Shown piece after piece: positions 43,460 through 53,324 of a DNA stretch of 64,000 nt. The DNA comes from Opitutaceae bacterium (GTDB lineage: Bacteria; Verrucomicrobiota; Verrucomicrobiia; Opitutales; Opitutaceae). The stretch's first letter is position 1. Each line of letters opens with the position of its first letter. The translations under genes were made by a program, and so were the position numbers. Where the stretch lies: NCBI GenBank assembly GCA_016711225.1, contig JADJTK010000052.1, positions 310,001 to 374,000 of the forward strand. The letters run 5' to 3'. The notes below the pieces were generated by a model, which saw nothing but the letters and a program-made list of their open reading frames with translations, was not told where the DNA came from and searched no databases.

Positions 43460-44047
43460 ATGAAGAACATCATCGCCACTTTGCGCGCCCGGCCCGGCCA
43501 GGGCGGCGCCCTCGAAACGATCCTGCGTGCGCAGGTCCAGCTCACCGCCCGGGAGCCCGGCGCGATGGTTTACGACCTGCTGCGGCCCGAAGATCAGCCC
43601 GACACGCTTGTCGTGTATGAACGCTATCGAGATGCGGCGGCGAAGACCGAGCATCTCGCCTCGGCGTCGCTCGCCGAGACCTTGAAGCAGGGAGGGCCGT
43701 TGCTGGCGGAGCCGCCGGTGTTGCGGCACTTCACGACGGCGAGCTGCATCCGCCATGAGCAGACGATGGTCGAGGGGCGCGCCGCCGAGGTGGTGGTGCT
43801 GCCGCTCGGGCCGGTCAGTCTGGTGTATGCGCGCACGGAGAAGGGGATCCTCGCCTGCGGCGCGATCGATCCGGCGGCGCTGGAGCGTTTCGGCATCGCC
43901 GCCGCGCGGGTGCGGCCGACGACGGGCAGTTCGATCGGGAGCCTGGCCGAACTTCTGGCCGGCGAAGTGCGCGAGGCGAACGCGCCCGCGCAGGCGCTGG
44001 GGATTTGCGCCGGCATGACGGGTCAGGCGGCATTCGAGAGGTTGTGA
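43460..44047 (+). CDS. ABM domain fused to a DUF1805 domain
   Basis: 195 aa. Residues 1-95 form an ABM domain (NIIATLRARPGQGGALETIL, YERYRDAAAKTEHLA). Residues about 105-195 match DUF1805 (YunC-like): VVVLPLGPVSLVYARTEKGI, LACGAIDPAALERFGIAAA. The combination is unusual; DUF1805 proteins are normally free-standing. The start ATG is 27 bp after the AraC stop, so the two are probably co-transcribed. Confidence 0.82.
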   Translation: MKNIIATLRARPGQGGALETILRAQVQLTAREPGAMVYDLLRPEDQPDTLVVYERYRDAAAKTEHLASASLAETLKQGGPLLAEPPVLRHFTTASCIRHEQTMVEGRAAEVVVLPLGPVSLVYARTEKGILACGAIDPAALERFGIAAARVRPTTGSSIGSLAELLAGEVREANAPAQALGICAGMTGQAAFERL

Positions 44048-44216
44048 TTCGAGGCGGTGGTGCCCTCCACGGAGGCTAGCGTTTCTCCTGAAGGCGAGGC
44101 GCCGAGTCCGATTGAGAGCGTCCTCGCCGGGGGGCGCAGTGACGATGAGGCGTCGCAAGCGGCGCCCCTACGGCTGGCGGCGCCGTGAAACGCAGAGGTG
44201 AACGAGCCGGTTCGGG

Positions 44217-44450
44217 TCAGGTGCCCGGTGGCAGCGAGGAGAGGTAGAGCTCCTCCACCTTCTTGCGCGCCCAGGGCGTGCGTCGCAGGAACTTCAGGCT
44301 CGAGGAAATGCTCGGGTCGAACATGAAACAGCGCACCGGCACCCAGCGGGCCAGCTCCGCCCAGCCGTGGTGTTCGACGAGTCGCTGGAGAATCGTTTCG
44401 AGCGTGATGCCGTGCAGCGGGTCGTTGGAGCGGTGGGCGGGCGTGGTCAT
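44217..44450 (-). CDS. DUF2132 (VF530-like) small protein
   Basis: 77 aa matching the VF530 family closely: [60 protein letters not shown]. The family is a small helical, possibly DNA-binding protein of unknown role. Intact, monocistronic. Confidence 0.9.
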   Translation of the reverse strand: MTTPAHRSNDPLHGITLETILQRLVEHHGWAELARWVPVRCFMFDPSISSSLKFLRRTPWARKKVEELYLSSLPPGT

Positions 44451-44508
44451 GGCCGAAACGGAATCTAGAAATGAGTGGCGACTTGGCCAGCCTGGATGCG
44501 CGGCGGAT

Positions 44509-46872
44509 TCAGGTGTCGAACACGGCGGCGAGGCGCGCGAGCAGGGCCTCGGCGGTGAAGGGCTTCTGGAGGAAGCCGTTTAGGCCGAGTTCGGCGAACT
44601 GCGGCAGCGCCTCCCGTTCGTCGAAGCCGCTCATGAGTACCACGCGCGCTGTGGGAACTTGGTTGCGTAGTTCACGCAGCACGGCCCGGCCGTCGAGGCG
44701 GGGCATCGAGAGGTCGAGCAGGACGCAGTCGACAGCGCCGGGATGCTTGTGGAAGAGCTCCAAGACCTCGGCCCCGTCGGAGGCCAGCAGCACGCTGCAG
44801 CCGTGGCGGGTGAGGATGAGTTTCGCTGCGGCGCGCACCGTGGCCTCGTCGTCGACAATGAGAATGGTGCGGCTGGGCCGTGGGCTTGTGGTGGATCGCG
44901 GGGCAGGGGCCGGGGCTGCCGGCAGTGCTTCGGTGGTGGTCGGGAAAAGCAGAGTGAAGGTGGTCCCGAGGCCCGGCGTGCTCGTCACACGGATGGCGCC
45001 GCGGTGGGCGCGGACGATGCCCAGCACGGCCGCCAGCCCGAGGCCACGGCCGGTGAACTTGGTTGTGAAGAACGGATCGAAGATCTTGGATTGGGTCTCT
45101 GGAGACATGCCGCAGCCGGAGTCGGCGACCTCCAGGCAGACGTAGTCCTGGGCGGGCAGGTCGGGGGCCAGGTAGGCGGCGGCGAGGTAGTTGCGATCGA
45201 CCTGCTTGAGACTGGTGGAGACGCGCACCACGCCCTCGCCCGAACCTACGGCTTCGGCCGCGTTGATCACCAGGTTCATCACGACCTGTTGCAGTTGGGC
45301 GGTATCGGCCTGGATCGGCGGGAGCCCCTCGGCCAGGGCGAGGGTGAGGCGGCAGTTGCGGCCGAGGGTGTGCCGGAGCAGTTCGGCGGTGCTGCGGACA
45401 AACTGGCCGAGCTCGAGCGGGCGGATGACGAAGCGGCCCTTGCCGGAATAGGCCAACATCTGCCGGCACAGTTCCGCGGCGCGGTGGGCGGTTTCCTCGA
45501 TGAGTTGCAGGCTTTCGGCCCCGGCGGTGCCGCCGGGGAGATCGTCGCGCAGAAGTGAGGCGCTGCCGATAATCCCGGTGAGCAGGTTGTTGAAGTCGTG
45601 GGCGATACCGCCCGCCAGTACGCCCAGGCTTTCGAGCCGCTGGGTTTCGCGCAGCTTCTGCTCCAGTCGCCGCCGATCGGTTACGTCGTGCACCAGGGCC
45701 AGTCGGGCGGGGCGGCCTTCCCAGACGAGCGGGTGGGTGGTGAGCTCCACCTCGATCACCGTGCCGCACCTGAGCCGGTGGTGGCACCCGGCCGCGCAAT
45801 GGACGGTGTGGGGGGCCCGGCGTGTCTCCTCGATGTGGCGCAACAGATCCGGCATCTCCTCCGGGGGGCGGAGGTCGCGGGCGGTGAGGGCGAGGAACTC
45901 CGTGCGCGAGTAGCCGTACTTCGCCACGGCGGTTTCGTTGACCTCGAGGAAGCGCAAGGTCTCGAGGTCGTAGACGAACATCGGATGCGGATTGGCGGCG
46001 AAGAGCAGCCGGTAACGCGCCTCGCTGTCGCGCAGGGCCTGTTCGGCGGCGATCTGCGCGGTGACGTCGCGCGAAATGGTGACGAGGCCCTGGACGTGGG
46101 CGTTGCCGAGCTCGTTGCGGGCGACCGCTTCCATCCAGGTGTAGTTGCCGTCGGCGTGGCGATAGCGGTAGCGAGCAGTGATGATCTGGGCGGGTTCGGC
46201 GAGCGCTCGCGCCATGGCGGACTGGACGCCGGCGCGGTCGTCGGGGTGGATGTAGTCCATCGTGGACCGCCCGAGCATTTCGCTGGGGTCGTAACCGTGG
46301 ATACGGGAGGCGGCCTCGGAGTTGAAGATCAGGCCGCCGTCGGCGCCGATAATGCTGATGATGTCGGGGGAGAGCGCGGTGATGGCGCGCAGGCGGGCCT
46401 CGCTGGCGCGCAGCGCCTCCTCGGCTTGGATGCGGGGGCCGACGTCGCGGGCATTGAGCAGGGCGGCGGGCCCGCCGGTGGAGGCGCCGGGGAGGTAGCG
46501 GAGGCGGGTGTGACTCCAGAACGTCCGGCCGTCGGCGTGGCGGTCCGGGCTGGCGGCCTCGAACGGCTGGCGGGCGAGAAAGGCGGCCCACCCTGGCAGC
46601 GCGGCCGGCTCGGCGGCGGGGGGCAGGCGGGCGGGAAGAGGCCGGCCCAGCATCGCGGCGGTGGCCGGGCCGTAGAGGTGCTGGGCCCCGTCGTTCCAGA
46701 ATAGCACGACGCCGGCTTCATCCAGCAGGACGACTGCGTGGGCTGGGTCCTCCTGCAAGGCGTGGAGGAGGGCGTCGGCCAGGGAGGTGGGCGGGGCGGC
46801 GGAGCCGGTGGACGGGGCAGGTGGGGGAAGCTCGGGCAACGCAGGGATCGTGAGGCGTCCGCGCCCCGGCAA
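44509..46872 (-). CDS. Hybrid sensor histidine kinase with three PAS domains
   Basis: About 787 aa. Three PAS domains (about 30-145, 150-275, 280-400; landmarks [53 protein letters not shown]); HisKA H-box [13 protein letters not shown]; HATPase with NAAEAVGSG and ADSGCGMS; a C-terminal receiver with [13 protein letters not shown] and acceptor Asp in [10 protein letters not shown]. The frame is open to 47016, but that would overlap the upstream kinase by 89 bp; a TTG at 46872 or 46839 is likelier. No TM segment, so a cytosolic sensor. Confidence 0.85.
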   Translation of the reverse strand: MPGRGRLTIPALPELPPPAPSTGSAAPPTSLADALLHALQEDPAHAVVLLDEAGVVLFWNDGAQHLYGPATAAMLGRPLPARLPPAAEPAALPGWAAFLARQPFEAASPDRHADGRTFWSHTRLRYLPGASTGGPAALLNARDVGPRIQAEEALRASEARLRAITALSPDIISIIGADGGLIFNSEAASRIHGYDPSEMLGRSTMDYIHPDDRAGVQSAMARALAEPAQIITARYRYRHADGNYTWMEAVARNELGNAHVQGLVTISRDVTAQIAAEQALRDSEARYRLLFAANPHPMFVYDLETLRFLEVNETAVAKYGYSRTEFLALTARDLRPPEEMPDLLRHIEETRRAPHTVHCAAGCHHRLRCGTVIEVELTTHPLVWEGRPARLALVHDVTDRRRLEQKLRETQRLESLGVLAGGIAHDFNNLLTGIIGSASLLRDDLPGGTAGAESLQLIEETAHRAAELCRQMLAYSGKGRFVIRPLELGQFVRSTAELLRHTLGRNCRLTLALAEGLPPIQADTAQLQQVVMNLVINAAEAVGSGEGVVRVSTSLKQVDRNYLAAAYLAPDLPAQDYVCLEVADSGCGMSPETQSKIFDPFFTTKFTGRGLGLAAVLGIVRAHRGAIRVTSTPGLGTTFTLLFPTTTEALPAAPAPAPRSTTSPRPSRTILIVDDEATVRAAAKLILTRHGCSVLLASDGAEVLELFHKHPGAVDCVLLDLSMPRLDGRAVLRELRNQVPTARVVLMSGFDEREALPQFAELGLNGFLQKPFTAEALLARLAAVFDT

Positions 46873-46927
46873 ACAAGCGCTTTTCGAGGGCCTGGTCGGG
46901 GCGGGCCGAGGGACGCGGCGCGGTGGG

Positions 46928-48577
46928 TCAGGTGGGCAGCGTGGCGGCGAGGGTCTCCAGCAGGTCCTCGGCGGCGAAGGGTTTCTGCAGGAAGCCGGCG
47001 AGGCCGTGTTCGGCAAAACGCTCCAGGGCCTCCTCGCGGTTGTATCCGGTCATCAGCACGACGGGCAGCCCGGGGGCGAGGGAGTGGATCGCGCTGAAGG
47101 CCGCCACTCCGTCTATGTTGGGCATGGTCAGGTCCAGGAGCACCGCCGCCAGGCGGTCGCGGTGTTGGTGGAAGAGGGCGACGGCCTCGGCGCCGTCGGC
47201 GGCGGTGATGACCTCGAAGCCGAGGTGCCCGAGCAGATCGCGCAGGGTCTCGCGCAGAAGGCGCTCGTCATCGGCCACGAGCACGGTGCGGCCGCGGCCG
47301 GCCAGCCGACGGGGTGTGATGGGGGGTGTGGCGCGCACCGGTTCGTTGCTGGCCGGTAGGAAGACGCGGAAGACCGCGCCGCGGCCCGGCTCGCTCTCCA
47401 CCTCGATGGCGCCGTCGTGGGCGCGGACGATGCCGAGCACGGCGGCCAGCCCGAGGCCGCGTCCTGTGAACTTGGTGGTGAAGAAGGGGTCGAAGATCCG
47501 CTCCTGTAGGTCGCGGGAAATGCCACAGCCGTTGTCGGCCACCTCAAGCACGACGTAGTGGGCGGCTGGAAGCTCGGGGCCAAGGTGGGCGCGGGCTAGG
47601 CGTACCGGATCGAGCTGGGCGTTGGCGGTGGTGACGCGGATCACCCCGCCGGTGGGCTCGGCGGCCTCGGTGGCGTTGATGAGCAGGTTCATCACAATCT
47701 GCTGGAGCTGGCTGGAGTCGGCCCGGATGGGCGCGAGGTCGGGACCGAGCTCGAGCTGGAGGTGGTGGTGATGGCCGGCGGTACTGCGCACAAGGTCGGC
47801 AGTCTCGCGCAGCACGGCGTTGAGATCGACGGCGCGCACAAAGAAGCGGCCCTTGCCCGAGTAGGCCAGCATTTGTCGGCACAGGTCGGCGGCGCGCTGG
47901 GCGGCGGACTCGATGAACTGGAGGTTGTGGGCGATGCCCTCGGGCCGGTTCAAGTCCAGGCGGGCAAGCGAGGCGTTGCCCATGATGATTGTGAGCAGGT
48001 TGTTGAAATCATGGGCCACCCCGCCGGCGAGCACGCCCAGGCTTTCGAGCTTCTGCTTTTCGCGCAGGCGGGCCTCCAGCCGCTCGCGCTCGGCGGTCGC
48101 TTGTTTGCGGGCGGTGATGTCGCGCTGGACGCCGATCCAGTGGGTGACGCGGCCGCGAGCGTCGCGAATCGGCATGACGCGCGCCTCGACGTGGAAAGGG
48201 GTGCCGTCCTTGCGGTAGTTGATCAGCTCGGAGGTGAAGACCTCGCCACAGGCCATGGCGACGCGCATGCGTCCGATCTCGTTGCGATCGCTCTCGGGCC
48301 CCTGCAACAGGGACGGGGAGCGACCGATCGCTTCCTCGGAGGAATAGCCGGAGAGGCGGGTGAAGGCGGCGTTGACGAGGATGATACGCGGCCGTGGGCA
48401 GGCCGGCGATCCGGCGTCGGTGATGACGATGGAGTCGTAGGAGTTGATGACGGCGGATTCGAGCAGGCGCAGTCGCTCGGCGCTGGAAAGCAGCGCAGCA
48501 GTCGCGTCGCCAGCGCCGGGTGGGTGGGCGCAGTCGTCGGAAGTGTGCACGGAAACGGGGGCACCGTTGATCGGCAC
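46928..48577 (-). CDS. Hybrid sensor histidine kinase with one LOV-like PAS domain
   Basis: 549 aa: PAS/PAC (35-165), HisKA with H-box [14 protein letters not shown], HATPase ([31 protein letters not shown]), and a receiver (TVLVADDERLLRE, acceptor Asp in AVLLDLTMPN, KPF Lys). The PAS resembles LOV domains in layout (GRSPSLLQGPESDRNEIGRM), but the photoactive Cys of GRNCRFLQ is a Ser-Pro pair. Close relative of the downstream kinase and likely co-transcribed. No output domain is present; both may feed a shared phosphorelay. Confidence 0.88.
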   Translation of the reverse strand: MPINGAPVSVHTSDDCAHPPGAGDATAALLSSAERLRLLESAVINSYDSIVITDAGSPACPRPRIILVNAAFTRLSGYSSEEAIGRSPSLLQGPESDRNEIGRMRVAMACGEVFTSELINYRKDGTPFHVEARVMPIRDARGRVTHWIGVQRDITARKQATAERERLEARLREKQKLESLGVLAGGVAHDFNNLLTIIMGNASLARLDLNRPEGIAHNLQFIESAAQRAADLCRQMLAYSGKGRFFVRAVDLNAVLRETADLVRSTAGHHHHLQLELGPDLAPIRADSSQLQQIVMNLLINATEAAEPTGGVIRVTTANAQLDPVRLARAHLGPELPAAHYVVLEVADNGCGISRDLQERIFDPFFTTKFTGRGLGLAAVLGIVRAHDGAIEVESEPGRGAVFRVFLPASNEPVRATPPITPRRLAGRGRTVLVADDERLLRETLRDLLGHLGFEVITAADGAEAVALFHQHRDRLAAVLLDLTMPNIDGVAAFSAIHSLAPGLPVVLMTGYNREEALERFAEHGLAGFLQKPFAAEDLLETLAATLPT

Positions 48578-48771
48578 GGTGGTAGACGTGGGGCGATCGC
48601 GGATGCGGTGAGTGAGGAAGTGGGGGCGAAGGATCGCCGGACGAAGAACAGGTAGCGGGCGCAGGTTAGGGAGAAAGGGCGTTGCGCCAAATCCAAACCG
48701 CGAAGAGCTGGGTGGATTGTGAGTGGGATTGCCACGCAGGTGGCGCGTACCCTATGCCTCGGATTCGTTTC

Positions 48772-49605
48772 ATGACCGCTTCCTCCCATGCAGGTAACGT
48801 GCCGCTGTCCTCCGATCAGACCCGACGCTTCGGCGCGGTGGGCCGGCTGCTCGGGCGCGCCGCGCTCGAGCGGTTGGCGGCGGCGCGGGTGTGTGTGATC
48901 GGTCTGGGGGGCGTGGGCTCATGGACGGTCGAGGCGCTGGCGCGCAGCGGGGTGGGGGGTCTGACCCTGGTCGATTTTGACGAGGTGTGCGTGACAAACG
49001 TGAATCGCCAGCTCCCGGCGCTCACCGAGACGGTCGGCCGTCCGAAGGCGTTGGTGATGGCGGAGCGCGTAGCCGGGATCAACCCGGACTGCCGGGTGGA
49101 GCCGGTGGTCGAGTTTTTCACCAAGGAGAATTTCGAGCGCCTGCTGGCTCCGAGCTACGACTTCGTGGTCGATGCCACCGACAGCCTGCAGCACAAGCTG
49201 CTGGCGATTTGGCAATGCCGGGAGCGCGGCTTGCCGGTGCTCACCGTCGGGGCCAGCGCGGGCAAACGCGACGGCACGCGCGTGACGATCGCCGACCTGG
49301 GCGAATCGGAGAGCGACTCGCTGCTGCGTTTCGTGCGCAAGCGCCTGCGGCAGCGGCACGGTTTCCCGCGCGCCGAGGGGGTGCCGTTCGGTGTGCGCTG
49401 CGTCTACTCGCCGGAACTGCCGGTGTATCCGTGGGCTGATGGCCGGGTATGCGCCACCCAGGAGCCCGGGGGCGAGACGGCGCTCGACTGCGAGAACGGG
49501 CTGGGCAGTGCAACCTTTGTGACCGGAGCCTTCGGTTTCGCGGCGGCCGGCGAGGTGGTGCGGTTGCTGACGAGCGCCGGAGCAGGAGCGCCGGAGCAGG
49601 AGTAG
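48772..49605 (+). CDS. tcdA: tRNA threonylcarbamoyladenosine dehydratase TcdA
   Basis: An E1-like ThiF-fold enzyme that cyclises t6A37 to ct6A37 in tRNA. 277 aa: Rossmann ATP motif VIGLGGVGSWTVEALARSG, DFDEVCVTNVNRQ, FVVDATDSLQHKL, then GASAGKRDGTRV and the Cys region ENGLGSATFVTGAFG. ATG 48772 is preferred over upstream codons in the same frame. Confidence 0.9.
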   Translation: MTASSHAGNVPLSSDQTRRFGAVGRLLGRAALERLAAARVCVIGLGGVGSWTVEALARSGVGGLTLVDFDEVCVTNVNRQLPALTETVGRPKALVMAERVAGINPDCRVEPVVEFFTKENFERLLAPSYDFVVDATDSLQHKLLAIWQCRERGLPVLTVGASAGKRDGTRVTIADLGESESDSLLRFVRKRLRQRHGFPRAEGVPFGVRCVYSPELPVYPWADGRVCATQEPGGETALDCENGLGSATFVTGAFGFAAAGEVVRLLTSAGAGAPEQE

Positions 49606-49670
49606 GAGCGGATGGGTCGTATACGATTTATAGGACCCATCCGACCTATTCTCTCCTGCGCGCCCCGGGC

Positions 49671-50573
49671 TCAGCCGAAGAGTCGGGCGAAGTTCTCCTC
49701 CACCTGGGCGGTGAGCGCAGGGAGCTCGACCTCGCGCAGCCTGGCCAGGCCCCGGTAGGTGGCGGCGAGGTTGGCGGGGTGGTTCACCGCCTCGCCACCA
49801 GGGGCGGGAGGTAGCGGATACTCGATCCAGTCGGCGGGCGGCGACATCGCGGGGGCGTCGGTTTCGACGAGCAGGCGGTCGGCGGGCACGGCGCGGAAGG
49901 CGAAGCGGTGGGCGGTCTTGCGCTCCGCGAGGAAGGCGCCGTTGAAGGAAAAATACGCCCCGAGCGCGGCAAAGCCGGGGATCATTTCGGCGGGCCCGCC
50001 GTAGGCGTGCAGCAGGACACCGCGGCGCGGCAGCGGGCGGGAGCGGAGGAGTTCGTCGAGCTGGCCCCACGCCTGCAGGCAGTGGATCGAGGCGGGGCGG
50101 TCGAGCTCCACCGCCAAGGCCAGCTGGGCGAGAAACACTTCGATCTGTTCGGGGAGAGCGGCGGGTGGGAGTTGGCCGGGCGGTAGGTCGCCTGGGCGGG
50201 TTCGGCTGAGTATCCAGCGGTCGATGCCGATCTCGCCTACCGCGGTGCGCGGCTCGGCGAGAAGGCGGGCGCGCAAGACGTCGAGCCATTGTGGTGAACG
50301 CCCTCCGACGTCCCACGGGTGCAGGCCGTAGCTGGGGCGCACGAAGGGGAAGCGTTGGGCCAGCGCGGCGACGCGCGGCCAGTTCTCCTCGGCCGTGCCG
50401 TTGACGATCATCGCGCCGATATCGAGGCGGGGGCACTCGGCGGCGATGGCGTCGAGGTGCGGCGCGAGCCAGTCGTCCTGGAGGTGGTTGTGGGCGTCGC
50501 AGAGCATCGGGTGGCCGGTCGGCGCCAACCATGCGCGGAAAGAGGCCGACGACAGCGAGAAAACGTGCGGCAT
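49671..50573 (-). CDS. TatD family metal-dependent hydrolase
   Basis: TIM-barrel nuclease-like hydrolase: metal motif DAHNHLQDD (HxH), YGLHPWDV, GEIGIDRW, SIHCLQAWG, LLHAYGG and the last metal Asp in LLVETDAPAM. The start could be 50573 (MPHVFSL) or 50507 (MLCDAHNHL, the usual family start); the frame is open to 50618. It converges with tcdA. Confidence 0.86.
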   Translation of the reverse strand: MPHVFSLSSASFRAWLAPTGHPMLCDAHNHLQDDWLAPHLDAIAAECPRLDIGAMIVNGTAEENWPRVAALAQRFPFVRPSYGLHPWDVGGRSPQWLDVLRARLLAEPRTAVGEIGIDRWILSRTRPGDLPPGQLPPAALPEQIEVFLAQLALAVELDRPASIHCLQAWGQLDELLRSRPLPRRGVLLHAYGGPAEMIPGFAALGAYFSFNGAFLAERKTAHRFAFRAVPADRLLVETDAPAMSPPADWIEYPLPPAPGGEAVNHPANLAATYRGLARLREVELPALTAQVEENFARLFG

Positions 50574-50776
50574 CCCTGTTTCTTCGCGGACGGCGTGGGG
50601 GCGAGGATTCCGGAGCATTCAATCCTTGTGGGCCGCCGCGATGGAAGCGGCGCAGGCCATCGGGCGCATGCGGCGGATTGTGAGGGCGCCGCCCCGGCCG
50701 GCCGCCAGGCATTCCCGCAGGGGGGCACCCGCGGTGGCCTACGGCAGGAACCGGCCGTCCGCGAGGCCGCCCTGCG

Positions 50777-52678
50777 TCACGGCTGCGATCGTATGGCCGC
50801 CAGGGCGGTGAGCGTGGCCCGGTTGCCGGGCTCGGCCAAATGGGCCACAAGAGCGCGGGCGGTGGCCGTGCCCACAACCGGAATGAGCTCGCCGTAGGTG
50901 GCGTTGGCCAGTTGCTCGAGCCGGGTGAAATGTCGTCCAAGCTTCTTGGCGGTGGCGGTGCCTACCCGCGGCAGGCCCAGGCCGTTGATCGCCCGCCACA
51001 GTCTGGCGTGGCGGCTGCGTTCGATCGCGTCGAGCAGCGCGTCGGCGGAGGTCGGGCCGAAGCCGGGCAGGGCGAGCAGATCGCCGCGACGCAGCCGGTA
51101 GAGATCGGGGATGTCCCGCACGAGGCCGCGGTCGACGAGCATCGTGATGGTGGCCGGCCCCAGGTCCTGGATGCGGACCCCGTGGCGTCCGGTGTAGTGG
51201 TCCAGTCGTTGTCGGACCTGCGCGGGGCAGATCGGGTTGGGGCAGCGCACCAAGGCCTCGCCGGGGCCCTGGGCCACGGCGGTGCTGCAGGCGGGGCATT
51301 TGTCGGGAAAGACGTAGGGTGCGCTCTCGGCGGGGCGACGCGCGAGGTCCACGCCGGTGATGTGGGGAACCACGCCGCCGGCCCGCTCGAGGGTGACGGT
51401 GTCGCCCACGCGCAGGTCGAGGCGGGCAATCGTATCGCGGTTGTGGAGCGTGGCGCGCGCGATGGAGGCGCCGGCGAGCGGCACCGGGACGAGCTCCGCG
51501 ACCGGGGTGAGAACGCCGGTGCGCCCGATTTGGATCGAGATGGCGCGCAGGCGGGTCGAGGCCCGGTCCGGCGGGAACTTGTAGGCCACGGTCCAGCGCG
51601 GCGCCTGTTCGGTTTCGCCCAGCGAGCGGCGCAGGGGCACCGAGTCGAGCTTTGCCACTGCGCCGTCCGCGGGGAAGGGAAGTTGGTCGCGTTGGCGGGC
51701 CACTTCGCCTACGGCCGCCCAGAGCTCATCTGCGCTACGGGCGAGGCGGGTGACGGGGATCGTCGGCAAGCCCCAGGCGTTGGCCTGCTCGAGGAACTTC
51801 TGCTGCGAGGCGGGTTGGGTGGCGGTTGGTTCCCAGGCTCCCCAGCCGTAGAATACGAGGGCGAGGTGGCGTGCGGCGACCTCCGCGGGGTCGTGGAGCT
51901 TGGCGGTGCCGGCGGCGAGATTGCGCGGGTGGGCGAACGGGGGCTCACCGGCGGCCTCCCGCTCGAGGTTGAGGCGCGCAAACTCCGCCGGAGAGATGTA
52001 GAGCTCGCCGCGCAGTTCGATCAGGGCGGGTGGCGGGCTGTGCGCCCCGGCGGAGCGGAGAGTGGTCGGCAGGGTGGGGATGGTGCGGACGTTGGCGGTG
52101 ATCTCGTCGCCCTCCGTGCCGCTGCCTCGGGTGACGGCGCGGACCAGCCGTCCGTGCTCGAAGGTGACGCTGATGGCGAGCCCGTCGATCTTTGGCTCGA
52201 CCACCAGCGCGGCGTCGCGGCGGCCGAGCCGGGCGAGGAGCAGGCGGTGCCAGTGCCGCAGTTCGGCCTCCGTATAGACCTTTTCAATTCCGAGCATTGG
52301 TGCGCGGTGACGCGCGGTGGGGAAATCGCCGTTGCGGTCGTCGCCCGGTGGGGCCGCCTCGGGCGGCGCGGCGGCGGCCAGGGCCGGGAAGTCCGCTTCC
52401 AGTGCGGCGAGTTCCCGCCGAAGGGAGTCGAAGGTGGAGTCGGTGATCTCTGGAGCCGAGCGACGGAAGTAGAGCTCGTTGTGGCGAGCGATTTCTCCGC
52501 GCAGGGCGGCGATGCGGGCGCCCGCATCGGCGGTGGTGGCCGGCACGGCGGCCGGGGTGGGGGCTGGGGCGCCGAGTGGAGGCGTGGCGGCGAAAGCCGC
52601 GACGGAGAGCAAGAGAAGAGCCAGCACGGCTGTGTGGGCCAACGCGGGCCGGCGGCCATGGGTAGGGCTGCCGTTCAT
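50777..52678 (-). CDS. NAD-dependent DNA ligase, LigB-like, with signal-type N terminus
   Basis: 633 aa. Residues 1-30 look like a signal peptide (HTAVLALLLLSVAAFA, then ATPP). A ligase follows: Ia domain start (IARHNELYFRRSAPEITD), adenylation Lys in EPKIDGLAI (Lys163), GSGTEGDEITANVRTIP, RWTVAYKFPP, OB fold, a Cys4 zinc finger (CPAC...CPNPIC), and HhH repeats (LPGFGPTSADALLDAIE). No BRCT domain at the end. Missing BRCT and an export-like N terminus recall E. coli LigB. Whether it is really exported is unknown; a cytosolic start further in cannot be excluded, though no ATG fits well. Confidence 0.87.
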   Translation of the reverse strand: MNGSPTHGRRPALAHTAVLALLLLSVAAFAATPPLGAPAPTPAAVPATTADAGARIAALRGEIARHNELYFRRSAPEITDSTFDSLRRELAALEADFPALAAAAPPEAAPPGDDRNGDFPTARHRAPMLGIEKVYTEAELRHWHRLLLARLGRRDAALVVEPKIDGLAISVTFEHGRLVRAVTRGSGTEGDEITANVRTIPTLPTTLRSAGAHSPPPALIELRGELYISPAEFARLNLEREAAGEPPFAHPRNLAAGTAKLHDPAEVAARHLALVFYGWGAWEPTATQPASQQKFLEQANAWGLPTIPVTRLARSADELWAAVGEVARQRDQLPFPADGAVAKLDSVPLRRSLGETEQAPRWTVAYKFPPDRASTRLRAISIQIGRTGVLTPVAELVPVPLAGASIARATLHNRDTIARLDLRVGDTVTLERAGGVVPHITGVDLARRPAESAPYVFPDKCPACSTAVAQGPGEALVRCPNPICPAQVRQRLDHYTGRHGVRIQDLGPATITMLVDRGLVRDIPDLYRLRRGDLLALPGFGPTSADALLDAIERSRHARLWRAINGLGLPRVGTATAKKLGRHFTRLEQLANATYGELIPVVGTATARALVAHLAEPGNRATLTALAAIRSQP

Positions 52679-52916
52679 GCGGGAAGAGTGCGCGCCCCGG
52701 CGGGTCCGGGCAACGCGAAAGCCGGGGGGGGGCGGGGCGGCGCTTGTGGCAGGGGTTGGGGGCCGCGGGGAGGGCGCTCCGGCGGGGAAGAGGAGTCCGG
52801 ATGGCGGGCGCAAATACGGAGCAATCGCGCGGCCAAGGAGCAGTCGACCTTCGGAGGATGCGCATGACGCCGACCCTCGCGCTGGAGCGGGGGAGGGACG
52901 CAATTTGGTGCTTGGC

Positions 52917-52936
52917 ATTTCGCGAAACAGCGAAAT
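52917..52936. promoter_or_regulatory. ArsR-type operator candidate upstream of arsR
   Basis: Perfect inverted repeat ATTTCGC-GAAACA-GCGAAAT, 14 bp before the arsR start. Its core CGCGAAACAGCG is nearly the same as that of the palindrome before the downstream permease (CGCCAAACAGCG at 53301-53312). Confidence 0.6.
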
Positions 52937-52949
52937 AGTCGGCGCCAAC

Positions 52950-53273
52950 ATGGCCAAGGTCACCCTCACCCAACACAAGCAGCGCGCCGCCGTCTTCAAG
53001 GCGCTGGGGCACCCGGCGCGCCTGCAGATCGTCGCGGCGTTGGGCGGTGGCGAGCGTTGTGTGTGCGACCTAGTCGAGGCGGTAGGATCGGGGTGGTCGA
53101 CGGTGTCGCGCCATCTCACGGTGCTGAAGTCGGCCGGGATCCTGGCCGATGAAAAGCGCGGCCTGCAGGTTTTCTACCGCCTGACGCTGCCTTGTGTGAA
53201 CAGTTTTGCCGACTGCCTCGATGCAGCGAAGGACGGCGCAAGCGTGGAAGTGCGCCGGTGCTGCTCCAAGTAA
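52950..53273 (+). CDS. ArsR/SmtB family metalloregulator
   Basis: 107 aa winged helix: KALGHPARLQIVAALGGGER, metal-binding CVCDLVEAVG in the recognition-side helix, STVSRHLTVLKSAGILADEK, plus a C-terminal pair of Cys (RRCCSK). The CVCDL motif is the arsenite site of classic ArsR; extra C-terminal Cys residues occur in variants. It probably represses its own promoter and the permease gene through matching palindromes. Confidence 0.9.
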   Translation: MAKVTLTQHKQRAAVFKALGHPARLQIVAALGGGERCVCDLVEAVGSGWSTVSRHLTVLKSAGILADEKRGLQVFYRLTLPCVNSFADCLDAAKDGASVEVRRCCSK

Positions 53274-53297
53274 TCCTTTCTGCTCCCTATTTCGTCA

Positions 53298-53315
53298 GTC
53301 CGCCAAACAGCGGAC
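53298..53315. promoter_or_regulatory. ArsR-type operator candidate before the permease gene
   Basis: Perfect inverted repeat GTCCGC-CAAACA-GCGGAC, 9 bp before the permease start codon, with the same arm spacing (6 bp) and core as the site at 52917-52936. Confidence 0.55.
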
Positions 53316-53324
53316 CAAATACCA

